The notes under the pieces are model-generated. The model did not search any database, was not told where the DNA came from, and saw only the letters and a program-made list of their open reading frames with translations. Both the position numbers and the translations under genes were made by a program. A stretch of 64,000 bases of DNA from Dichotomocladium elegans. Taxonomy: Eukaryota > Mucoromycota > Mucoromycetes > Mucorales > Lichtheimiaceae. Each line of letters begins with the position of its first letter. Position 1 is the stretch's first letter. Below, in pieces: positions 51,811 through 63,392 of this stretch. The DNA is taken from contig JAIXMN010000004.1 of NCBI GenBank assembly GCA_025716815.1, positions 1,674,001 to 1,738,000 on the forward strand, given 5' to 3'.

Positions 51811-54800
51811 TTAAACGTTTGGTGCTGCGGTAGGTGCGGGAGCATTACCAGTGGCGGTTGCCTCCTGGGGCGGTGAGTCCGTAGGTTCGTCTGCAGGTGC
51901 CGTGGATGTGTTCTCCTCCTTCTCTGTTGGAGTGGTAGCCTCCTCTGCGGCTGCATCGTGAGTACTGGTTGGAGCAGCGTCTTCAGTGGCTGTAGCACCA
52001 TCGGACGCGGACGCGGAAGCGCCTGATGAAGCAGGGGTAGCAGAGAGGGTCGAATTGGCAGAAGCGGGTGGGGCCAAGAGAGGAGCAAACTTCACCTTAA
52101 GCTCGTTTGGTAGCTGAGCGACGACATCAGGAGTCAGGAGGTTCTTGAAGGCAGCGCTGGAGTCCGAGCTTGTGCAGGTACCAGTGAAGATACAGCCAAG
52201 GTCGAGATCGACGTTGATCTTGGCGGGAACGCTGTTCTGGTAGTAATAGAGAATAGCTCCGAACTTGCCATCGATCGCAATGGTCGCGTTCTGGGTGATA
52301 TCAAGCTTGAGATCGGGCGTGAACAAGAGCTTGAGCAACTGAATGAGGTTTGCATCGACCTTGACTGGCCATTCATCGGTCGTACCGTGCGATTTGGGAC
52401 CGAGGGTGAAGGGATTCGACAACGTGTAGTCGATATGACCAACCTGGAACGTGGATCCGCCGATGGTTGTCTTGACTACAGCCTCAACCTTCATGATCGT
52501 AAAAGGAGTGTCAAGAGGATTGTAGAGGTTGATCTTAGTCTTCGCCTCGCCGCCAAGAATTCCGAGACCGGCAATCACGTCAGTGCTGACAAGGAGCTTG
52601 TCTTGGATACCCGACATAGTGGTTCCCATATTGATAGCGCCAAGGCCATCCTTGAGAGAAGCGATTTCAGTCGACTTTTCCGAGCCCTTGAGTGTCAGGG
52701 GAGTAGTCGCACCGGTCATGAAATTGCTCAACATTTGAAGCAGAGCGGCCGTACTAGTTCCACCCATGTGGATCTCAGAATTAAGAGTGTTCATTCCAGG
52801 AACAATAGTGACACCGGTCAAGAAAGAAGTACCGATCATCGCGTTGAACTCGTTCATGTAGATATCCAGGTTCATGTCACCGAGCGTAATGGTAATCTGA
52901 GACGGGTTGTTCAACTGGATAGAAAGCGTGATCACAATATATTCCTTAGTAGCGCCGACGACCTTGACGCTCTCTGAATTGATGACAAATGAGCCGCCAA
53001 AATCGTTGAAACCTATCGATTAATAAACGTTAGTTAAATGTATGGTCTCGGATAACATTATCATGCGCTGTACCGGCCAACGATGTAGTAACGTCAAAGG
53101 TGATGTTGTTCAGCTTGAGATTGCCAATGGCTGTCTGGGTAACCGCGTTCGATGAACCGCTGAGATCAAAAGCGACGTTCGGGCTCAACGTAAGGGCCTT
53201 GACAAATTGGTTAAAGAGCGGTTCAGCACCCTTGAACACCTTGAAGGGCACATCAGAGAATGAGGTTGTGACAAGGCCCGTGGGGCTCGTAGTGGCAGGC
53301 TCGTCTGGGATATCTAGCGATGCAACCTTGTGACCTTGAAGACCTGCGATGACATTCATGTTGAGCTGAGTAACGCCGAGAGGGAATCCGAATGGGTTCT
53401 TGAGCTGGGCCTCGACCTGAGTGGAGCCAGCTGGAGGAGCATATGCAGATTTTGTGAAATCGATCTGCATATTTTTCATGGTAATCGCAGGGATCAGCTC
53501 GGGTGGAGTGTCGGGACCTGGCAAAACAACATCTTCGATCTTGAGTGTCTTGAAGCCAGCAGTAAGCCAGCCAACTTGGCCTTGGGGACCGGAGCCTGAC
53601 TCGCCCAGAATGTCCAACAAGGAATCCTTTGCATGAAGATATGTCTCAAACACCTCAGTGACGGCAGCAAGACCTTCTTCACTTTTCTGAGGAATCATAT
53701 GGCCCTTCATTTGCAGGTGTGACGTCGCCTTGGGGTTGAAAACAGCGGGACCATCCGAGTTCAGGGTGGCGATCTGGATATCCTTGAACCATGCGCTGAA
53801 GCCTGCCCCATTAAGATTGAAGCCGACCTGACTGGGATTCGTGATGGATGTAATTGCAGTCATGACAATGCCTTCACCATCGGAAGAAGGCAGATCGAAC
53901 TTTTCGATGGCAACCGCGTTCTTGAATCCGTTGGCACCGTCGAGTGTAACGTACTTGTTCATCGAGATGTTGACAAAGGTATAACCAAGACCGGTGACCG
54001 CGACATTTTCTGTGTAGATATTCCATTGGAAGTCGGCGTTGTTGATCAAGTAGCCGGCGAATTTACCCATGGCTGCCTGGTCGACGACAGTGAAGGTACC
54101 AGTGACATCAAAGTTGGCACCCTGATCAGCCACTGTTTTGATAGTAGGCATGCCAACGGTACCAAGTGGGCTTCCTTCCCAGGCGACCGTGAGCTGGTTC
54201 GGGAACGCGATCTCGGCAGCGAATGGACCGGCATTGGTGATACTACCCTTCATTTGCACAGTGAAGGCTGAGTCGGTTGGCGCAGATAGCATAATGGTTT
54301 CAAAGGAAAGAAGTGCACCATCGACGATTTGTTGGACAATGGGCTGACCGACAATGGGAATCAAACGTGTTACGGTCCCGTCGGTTTCCACAGCTACGTC
54401 ATTCTGAGAGAACTGGAGCGTGGTGCTGTATTCGCCTACGTTTAGACCGGTCTGGAGCTGGAGATCGGTCCGGAGAGCCTTCATGGCAGCCATGGTATAC
54501 TCTGAGATATTGAAACCCTCAAAGAGAGCGGAATTTCCCTGAATAGACCGTGCTCCCTCAATGGAGAGACCTCCCATGGTATACAGAGCGTCCAATGCAT
54601 CTGTATTCAGGCCTGCGGCTACAGCAAGCTGGCGCAGCAGAAGGGCTACGGCGGCAGGTTCAACGTTCATGGACATGTCGAGACCCTGGGATTGCACAGT
54701 ACTGTGGCCCGGGATGGTAATAGGGCTGCCGCTGATATCCTGGTTGATGTTACCGACAGGCATGCCCTGGTATGTGACGGACGAGACGACGTTGGGAATT

Positions 54801-57082
54801 GCTAGACTGGCGGTGAAGGGGTTAGCGATGGACACCTGGACGCTGACAACTCCAGATTTGGGCGAGTCTTCATTGACGGTAAGCTTGGCAGACTGAATGA
54901 GAGTTGACTGGAGGCCTGGAAGTGTGGTACCGATGGAGATAGCCTGCAGTGCCTTTGAAAGAGATGCAATGTTGGTCGACCCGTCGAATCCGGCAATGTT
55001 GACGTCGTTGTTCTGGCCCATGACAAATGTGCTCAGGAGGTTTGATCCGACAGGTGACGAATTAGGGTCAAATGTAGATGCAGCCGTTTTGATATTGTTA
55101 CCACGAGCAAGAGTGAGGTTCGACAAAACAACATTGCCCAGCTGGGTGCCGCTAGACAAGAACGCAAAGTTGACGTCGCCAGTGGTCATGCTGAAGTCTG
55201 AAGGATTCCCCATCGTAACGTTGATAGCCAACTGCAGGCCGGCTGAGGACCCACCGACCATGTCGACGGAGTTGACGACGGTGGGTGTGCTGTTCAAGAA
55301 CTGAAGGCCATGCAACGAAGTGGGGACCTCAAAGCTGATACCCGACAAGGTGATGTTTCCAATGGGAGTAACCGTCTGTGTGGACGCATTACCGGAGACT
55401 TGGAACGAGTAAAGTTCCGACGCAGTCAACGAATATGTGAAGTCATCGAAAAGAGCCTCCTTGCCAGGCATGGTTGTGATGGGAACGCCCGTCATGGCAA
55501 ATTGGAGCTTTCCAGCAGCTTGGTCGCTCTGGGAAGGTACGTATGGGACTGAGATCGTGGCAAACTTGCCTGTGGTGTTAGTGCCGAGTGCAAGCTCCTG
55601 TGACACCTGAGTGATGTTTAAAGAGAATCCAAAAGGAATCTGGAAATCGGCAACAACTGCAGGCGCGTTGGTGACTGGTGCATAGGGCTGCTCAGAAGAG
55701 AAAGTGAGATCGAGGTAACCCATGCTGACGGCTTTGATGATATCCATCGGCTTATCGAGACCAAGACCAACATTGAGACGAACACTCTTGAAACCATCAG
55801 AGAGCCAGTTAATGGGATTAGTTCCATCCGGAGCTGCGGAAACACCAATAGCGGAGGTAGTGGACATCTTTCCAGCAACATAGTTGGAGAAGAGTCCGCT
55901 TATCTTCTCGAGAGCAGCAGGATCTGTCTGGGGCACCAAGACGCCTTTTAGCGGAATATTGTTATCGCCTTCGCTGAGATTGACGTTGTCGGCTTTAACT
56001 TGACCGAGGTAGACACCATCGTAGCCAATGTCCATGGCAATAGTACCTAGCTGGACACCGATAGGTGATGGACTAACGAGAACGGTACCGAGTTCGACAA
56101 CGATACCACCTCCGGGGGCATTGCTGGGAAGATTGAAGGATGTAATCGACACCTTTGGGAATCCGTTCATACCTAAGTGAAGTATGGGTGATTATGTAAG
56201 AACTTTAGGTTAGGAACGCGTGTGGCTAGATGGGATGCATGTAAAGAGAAGAACACCGTGTAAGTCGTTGAAGCTTGCCTTTCATTACAATGTCCTTATT
56301 GAGATCTATAGTAGCAGTTCTGCGAAGTACATTAGCTTACGAACTGAAAGATGGCGAGAAGATATGTTTGATAACCACCTGGATAAAGCGTTGATATCAA
56401 GTTTACCCTTTAGGGTCCAAGTAAACTCCTCGTTGGCAAGCATATCCTTAGCGAAGCTTGCGAATTGAGCGGTATCTTGGATTTGGAATGCTGTTATAGC
56501 ATTGAGCTTTCCAGAGCCTCCAGAGACCTTAGTCTCAGGCAGTGTAATTGTGCCCAAAAAGATGGTTTTGTTGTAATAGACGTTAATCGGATTATGAAAT
56601 TGGATTGTTGCAGCAAATGGACCGGTATGACGAAGAGTGCTTCCCATATTCATGTAGAAAGTCGAGTTCATGTCATACTCCTGGCGTTTGGTAGTAGTAG
56701 TAGTGTCGCTGGGCGGGCTGAATGTGATCTGTGCCTTATCGACGCCGATGCTCGACTTGTTAATGAGAGACTGCGCGATCATAGGGAAGAAGACAAAGAC
56801 AATTAACAAAACGGCAACCACAACGATGATGACAGTCAGGATAGAGCAAACAATCCAATATCGCTTGTTCTTGTAGAACCGTTTCCGTGGGGGTGGAGGC
56901 GGCTTTTCAGAATATTCTTCCATGACACCTTCTTCAACACTGTGGGCGCTGTTGCTGCTGTGCGTGGCGCGATCATAGTATTGGTTATCGTCTGCGTATT
57001 GGGTTGCTCCAGGGTGCATTGCCGAAGCTTGCTGATGTTGGAGCACGTTGTGCCCACCGTCAGCTGGGCCGTAGGAAGCCAT
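51811..57082 (-). CDS. Large DUF3712-type single-pass membrane protein
   Basis: Three exons (57082-56341, 56172-53074, 53012-51811) give about 1680 residues. The N-terminus is cytosolic and Gln/His/Ser-rich, with PPPPPRKR, then one membrane span (about residues 76-99, WIVCSILTVIIVVVAVLLIVF). No signal peptide, so a type II membrane protein. The ectodomain is a long run of beta-rich repeats of the DUF3712/LEA-like kind: recurring GF...SITSFNLPS/GFKNAVAIEKFDLPS, followed by NPSxVGxxLG or NPFTLGxxL blocks with NN.I.L.G turns. The tail is Ala/Thr/Ser/Pro-rich and disordered. Fungal DUF3712 proteins are surface or wall-associated with no known activity. The first splice (C/GTAAGC) restores CGT at the junction; a competing GTGGTT donor at 56355 breaks the frame. 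Confidence 0.85.
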
Positions 57083-60000
57083 TAAAACTGTAGATTGTGT
57101 GTACTGCTATTGGCAGACTAAAAGAATGGAGGTTCGTTGGGGATATTGATATATTTGATATTCCACTAGCGAGGGTTGAACGCTATAATTATGTATCCCC
57201 GAACGAAGAGGTAAAGATGAGTGAAAGGAACTGTAAGAAGGGATGCCAGTAGAATTAGAAGAAGGCAATGATTTATAGTGGAAATCTCCCATATAGAACC
57301 TCCACAGTCCTCTGCCACAAATAAGAGAAGGTCCGGTTTGGTGGGACTACAATGGTGCACAAAGCTGAACTCACTTCTCCAGCACAGAAAGCATACATGT
57401 GAAATACCCACAAGTCAATGCCTTGAGCAGTCGCAGCTGTCCTTATTCGCTCTTACTTTTTTCGGTGGATATGTTTATTTTCGAAGAAGAAGTATTTCAT
57501 ATATCTTACTTGCGAAATCTATGGTTCATTAGGAAGCTACAGGCGTACTGCTAGAGGATATAGTAACACCAAGACAATCTTTTTTCTTTTCTGTTAGTCC
57601 CATTAGTCTAAAAGGTGCAAGTCATTGAACTTGTGAATCGATGAGATGTTGCACAATTTGCCAGTGAGTGAAATGCATGGGTCTCGCAAGTCTTATTGCA
57701 GAATCACATATGGTATATATTCTGTCATTTTACCTGCATTCAGGTATCTTTTTGGTTCGGTTACGAACGAGGGTTCGATGAAGTTAATACAAATACCCAC
57801 TTTTTCTCGGTGTATAAAGGTAGAAAAATGATCTATTATACCTCTTTAGGGAAATGTCTTCTCTGGCTGGACACAGATTTCCGACGAATAAATCTAGGAA
57901 ATAAAGCGGCGCCTCAACGGTTGGATTGTTGTTGGGGAAATTCAGCAAAAGACATTGGTGCGATAGAATAGGCTTTCGTATCCTCAGACCGTCAGTGGTT
58001 TTTCCAGGCATGTGCAATTCATTCGCTGATATTTCGGCGATTGGGAAACATCTCCGTGTGATCGAAGTATGGACGGATTACTGCGAAATGTATTACAGAG
58101 CAATATTGCATGTGAGCTCAGCAAAAAGAAAATTCTCGATAGCCCCGTCCCCATTTCGCGCTTGGTCTCGACTGATTTCTAAACTGTACTACAAACCAAG
58201 CTAAATAAAATGATGTGCGAAGTTCTCATGAGTATGGCAATCTGAAGTTAAATTCAGCTAGACATCTCTGTCTTGTGCTGCTGTTACCGTCATTGTAAAC
58301 AAACGTTATTTGTGTATTTTGACAGCGCAGATCTTTGTAATGGTGATTGCTCTTCTTCCATCTTGTTCCGCAAAAGCACACGTCGATGGCTCTTTTAATG
58401 CATGCACCCGGCGACACGTTACTTTCTTTTCAATCGAACGCGATCATGCTCGGACTATGGCCATGTAGTGCCAAATTGCTTAGGAAAGTCATCATGCTTC
58501 AGGGTTTCCATTTAAGGAATAGTCTTGTCACTGAATTTCTGTCATAGCGGTTCACCACTGAACAAATAAATCATATTGAGGCACATTGCCGCCCCTTCAA
58601 TTGTTCCCCGCGTTTTTTTGCGGAGCAAGGGCCACTCTGGGCTTAAGGCTGATGAGTTTCTTGATTGCTTTATGTACAGTATAAAAATCGCAAATCAAGT
58701 CGGAAGCGGCAGGCGAGTCATGCGAAGCTTTTTAATTAAATACATTTTATTGACCTGAAATATGTGACAGGACCTTTTTTTTCTTTCATGGGAAATACAA
58801 CTTTTTTTCCCATGGTTTCAAGATGCTCTATTTTTGTTCGTATCACCGGGCCACAGAGTGTGTGCCTCGTGTCACTCTCCAGATCTACGTACCGTAATCG
58901 TGACGGGTAAACAACTACAAAGACGCGCGTCTTCGACATATAAAATCGATATAGAATGCTACCAGAAGAATTCTTCTAGCAATGCAGCAGTGTAAAACGG
59001 TAATGACCAATATGCCAATGTCCTTGCGGTCCGTCGTCAATGGTACAGTAAATAAACAACGCGGTCTTCATGTTGAGTCTTACCTCTCATTTGTACACAG
59101 CAACTATCCTGTGGGCAATGACATCAGTAAAATGAACAATTGTAAAAAGAGTAACTCCAAGAACGGCGATGGGAACTGTGTATGCCTCGATCGCTCTATT
59201 CCTTCAAATCACATTATTCCTCGTCCATTATATACACTTAGCCCTCTCCTTCGTCCTTGCACGTTCTCAATTTGTAAGATTGCATTACTGTTTCAACCCT
59301 TCATGTATCGCTGAAGGTCCTGCTTGCGGAGTAGAGGCATATTTTTTATCATCCATATTTGAGGTGCCGTCCTCAATATACTATAATGATCCCTGCATAT
59401 TGAATTCGCGATACATGAGCTGCGACTGACAACGCTATCAGAACTACACTTTAATACCTGAGAGGCATTTACTTCCACCTGTTAGCTTATATATTTTTAC
59501 GTGTGTGTATTGGCCTTCTTAAGTTAGCACGCCATACCTCGGAATATGGAATTTATACGGTCAATTGCAGCACGTAGAGGTTATTTCTTCCAGGATGCGC
59601 CTGACATTTATCATGTGCTATCTTACGTCTTGAGACTTGCGAGGGAAATAGAATAAAAGGAAAGTCTGTCAGCAAGAGGAAAACATATTGGCTGCTGCTG
59701 TTTTTTTTTGGCCGCCATCACGTGCGAAACATATGCGGAATAATAAAGAAAAACTCGCACCACCAGAAAAATAAAGGCAGTTGGGAAAAATGTGTTTATA
59801 CATATGTGTTGGGAGAAGTGGGTAGTCAAAAGATGCCAGAAGCATCTGATTCGTCATTTTCCTCACTGTCTCAATCGCCTATGCTTAAATATAAGAAAGT
59901 GCACAATTTTTATGGGCAAAAGCAGCTGTTGAGGAAGAACTCATCCAGGTACTCCTGCTGAAATGGCGCCTTCTCCTCAAATCCCATGGGATATATGATA

Positions 60001-61012
60001 CTATATTGTTTCGGACTCGCAGCTAGATCATGGATTTCATGGCCCGGATGGGCGATTGCCTTATACTATGCCTGCTGAAAAGCTAGGTTGAGCTATCTAC
60101 AGGAATCTCAAAATATGGGAGCGTTATTCAGAAATAGTACACCCTGATCTAAACCCGTACCGCTGCAGGCGATGACTGAGAGATCGACGTTACTAAGACA
60201 GCGACCCAGTATCAAGAAACCAATTAGCAATCAATGCATTTATTTATTTTATTCTCAAAAATAAATGTCGTAAACAAGATAAAATAACGTCGTGCAAAAT
60301 ACAAAAAAGAAATGTCGCATAGAATTGTATAAAGTTGCCATTTCAATAGGTAAAAGATTTCGCATCCATGGATTAACACCTGTTAGTCAGCAGAGAACAC
60401 TACTCCTGCATACACTTTAACTTACACTCAAGGGCCCCGAAGGACCCAGGAGTTATCCTGAGTAGTCCCGGCAATAACCAGGACGGAGCAACAGGATGAG
60501 AGAACCAGCACGCCAGACGAGGGAATGTCGGCGGCGGAGGGAAGGAGCGGAAGAGTGTTCAGGAACTCCTCTCTTCCATGGCTCATCAAGCACGGGTACA
60601 ATTGGTTAATCTATAAAGGACAGTGGATGTTAGTTGCAATAAAATAATTTGGTATTATAGCGATCATACCGGATAAGACCATGGAAAAGAGGGTCGGGAT
60701 GAAGTTGATGGAGAAAGGAGATTTCTCGGCTGTCCATTGTTTATAGGAAATCAAGGAGGAGCAGAAGAAATTTCTTTGTGATAAACGATGTTGCCGTAGA
60801 TACAGCGGCGGATCACATGCTCTTTTCATCAACGATTTTTATCATTTACTGATACTGTTTATTTTGGTATTTTTAGCCCTAGACCGCTCGCATAGTGTAT
60901 TTCAGAAATCGACATGCCGTCCGTGATGCTGTTAGAAACGGGATTGTATTGGTGTATTCAGGGGTCGGTTTGATAAGAGTTGCTGTGCATTTATGTTATA
61001 GTGATCGCCCGT
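57083..61012. other. Gene-poor region
   Basis: The first few hundred bases are the promoter of the DUF3712-type gene. The remaining roughly 3.5 kb has only short open frames in conflicting frames (up to 110 codons at 58982-59314), with no domains, exon chains or RNA genes recognised. A C/G-richer patch at about 60430-60600 contains no structure I can name. Confidence 0.5.
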
Positions 61013-61175
61013 TATAGCGATACCCTCGGTTCCAGGAAATCGGATCGCTATAGCGAATTGGAAAAAGTTCTACATGGTAATTTTGTCCTGTATAAAGTAT
61101 ATCGCTACAATGAATTACTCAATAGCTCTCGCTATTGTTCTATACTTTCTTCATTATAATGAATATCACTATGAA
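61013..61175. repeat. Inverted-repeat debris, pogo/Tigger-like terminal motifs
   Basis: A perfect 9-bp inverted repeat, TATAGCGAT at 61013-61021 and ATCGCTATA at 61044-61052, sits in a stretch of iterated related motifs (ATCGCTACAATGAAT near 61099, TCTCGCTATTG near 61128, ATCACTATGAAGG near 61164). Terminal repeats of pogo/Tigger-type elements have this AT-rich, GATCGC/TATAGCG-like look. No transposase was found. Confidence 0.4.
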
Positions 61176-61366
61176 GGACGGCCACTGTACATAATTAATT
61201 TCCCGTTAATCCTACCATCCGAATGCTTGTATGAAACTAGTCAAATAAGAAAGAATAGATAATATATACTTTCGTGTAAAAAACCGCTTGTTTACTCTCA
61301 CTCTTTTTTTTCTTTGATACACTCGTTTCATCGACAACCTACCATACTAAAACAATCCTTCCAAGT

Positions 61367-62465
61367 ATGAACGTTCATCGACCAGAAACCCGCGATCGTA
61401 CCATGGTTGTGAAAGTATCCATTGACAGCATAGGCTGGAGACAAGAGTACCGCGAAAAGTTGAACCATTTGGTCGACCTTGTGAATATAACGACAATGCA
61501 CGCATACGCACTATCAAAATACATTTTTCTCCATGAATTCCAAGCCAATGAAAATTTTGACATCAGGGCTTTTACCAACGAAAGATTCTTTGCTTAAGTC
61601 AGGCTCGCATTGATCGATTACAATGGCGTGGCTGTGAGGAGGAAACAACTCGATACCGGAATCTGATTGATAAATACTCAACTCCATACCTCTTATATAC
61701 AAATTATGAACGACCATCCTTTCCATACTCCCAGCAATGTGGAAATTACGAAGGCGCCAAGATGGTTGTTGCTTATACCAATAACATTCACATGCGATTC
61801 GGCCAACATTTTCAGCGGGCTATCAATGCCTTGCTGAATTTCGACAGCGGAAAGAGGAGCTTGAAGAGCAGCTGATTGGCCAAGGTCTGGACGCGACACA
61901 AAACAATCAACGCATCCGAGAGACAATCATTACACCCGCAACAACATTCAAACAGGTTGTAGCTCGTCGAAATATATCCAGAGACAACGTCGTCGAAGAC
62001 TCAGCTTATCTTCAGGAAGCTTTCGACCCCATCCGGCCAATTTTCGATGCCTACACCAGTACCCACGCCTTCGACAACCATAGCATCTACTACGATGCAA
62101 AGGTTCATCCAATCCAACATATGGCAGCCTTTTACCAGCTCGCTCTCCTTTTCGAGCGGCTTCAGTTGCCTGATTTGCCTGTTTCTCTCTTCGTCGGTCA
62201 TGGTCTCCGTCATACATAATGATTGACGCAAAAATCATTTGGCAAAACATTCTGGGTCGCTCATAGGCCAAATGAGTTCCTTATCCTGGCGGATGGGATG
62301 AGGTCATCGATGACCATTCCAAAGCTCTCAAGCCTGCAGAAAATGGAGTACTTCGATTTCGTGATATACTTGAAACGGATGGCGTAGGAGTCTCCATTAC
62401 AGTATCAAGAAGAGAAGGGCCAGTGACGTACCCCGAAGAACCGGTGCAGCTCCGAAGGTGGAGGA
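61367..62465 (+). pseudogene. Broken TnpB/Fanzor-like mobile-element gene
   Basis: A disrupted protein-coding relic readable across several frames on the plus strand. Segments in order: 61367-61594 (LNHLVDLVNITTMHAYALSK, FDIRAFTNERFF, then a stop), about 61640-61876 (YEGAKMVVAYTNNIHMRFGQ, FQRAINALLNF), about 61845-62215 (IRPIFDAYTSTHAFDNHSIY, HPIQHMAAFYQLALLFERLQ), about 62190-62260 (RRSWSPSYIMIDAKIIWQN) and 62283-62450 (LRFRDILETDGVGVSITV). This order recalls a repetitive protein family common in Mucorales that I associate with TnpB/Fanzor (IS605 OrfB-like) proteins. That label rests on memory of the family. The RuvC nuclease half is missing, cut off where Tc1 copy D starts. Inactive; few frameshifts relative to length suggest fairly recent decay. 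Confidence 0.5.
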
Positions 62466-63392
62466 GCAGTTGGATCACAGTTGTTCCCCATTACGGCAGT
62501 TAACTACGCACATATGAGAATGAGAAACGAAACCCTCGAAATCGCTCAGCTTTAAGTTATTGGATGCTTCGCTGATTTATGTCATCAATGTGTTGCTTTC
62601 TAAGAACCTATTGCGTCTAACTTTGCTCTTGACCACTGACCAAAACTGCTCAATAGGATTGAGTTCAGGCGAGCATGGTGGAAGGTAAGCATATCGATAT
62701 CCTCGAGACTCGATGTATTTAGAGATATCCTGAGCCTTATGGATAAGTACATTATCCATTACCAAATAATGGCCCTTCATATGTTCATACTTATCCATCT
62801 CGTCCATTGTTGCCTTAAGGAAGCTGAGATGATATACAGTTGCAGTTCCTCTGCTCGCAACTTCAGATTGATCTGCCCTCTTCTTTTCTGGATTGGTGGC
62901 TGTGGGATTCTCAAGCTACTTTGAATGATGCCTGACGCTGAGACTGCTCCCAAGATGGTACTTGTTTTTGCTCTTGTTTTCGGCACTGTGACTACTGTAG
63001 AAGTCCCTTTCTTGGACCATGCATGCTGCGTTTCATATTAATTTGGAATCCAGCCTTATCAAGGAAAACGCAGTTTTTCTAAGTCGATGTCGGTCCTGTC
63101 CTATCTGCACACCAAGCCAAGGCGCTCTTGGATCTTCGCAGCACTATTCCTGTCTATAGGCTGAAACCGAACCATTTTTAATAACAAGTTGCATACGTTT
63201 TCATAAATCGATGGAACGTCGTTTAGATGCTTTGAGACCCTAAAATCGTTGGAGCAGCTACTCTAGAACAATGGAAGGGTCTTCATCAACGCATTCTAAA
63301 ATAATGCGCTTATGCTCTTCATTGAGAATACGCGAACGACACCCCCCGCGTTAGGTTTCTTGAAGATGCTATCAGGATCCTTCTCGTACTGT
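62466..63392 (-). mobile_element. Degenerate Tc1/mariner-type element, copy D
   Basis: The best-preserved copy. On the minus strand 62807-62577 reads KYEHMKGHYLVMDNVLIHKA (second catalytic Asp) and YLPPCSPELNPIEQFW (third catalytic acid), 62986-62777 reads TSTILGAVSASGIIQ, and 63160-63200 the RFxPVDRNS region. Frameshifts and stops break it. The left end at about 62466, CAGTTGGATCACAGTTGTTC, looks like the terminal repeat because the same block recurs, reversed, at the end of copy A. The N-terminal end is truncated near 63392 (LQYEKDPDS), where an A10 run (63394-63403) abuts unrelated sequence. Confidence 0.85.

Noticed and set aside
52387..52977. 196-codon plus-strand open frame
   Set aside because: Lies antisense to the DUF3712-type coding exon; composition is that of a mirrored frame, with no domain.
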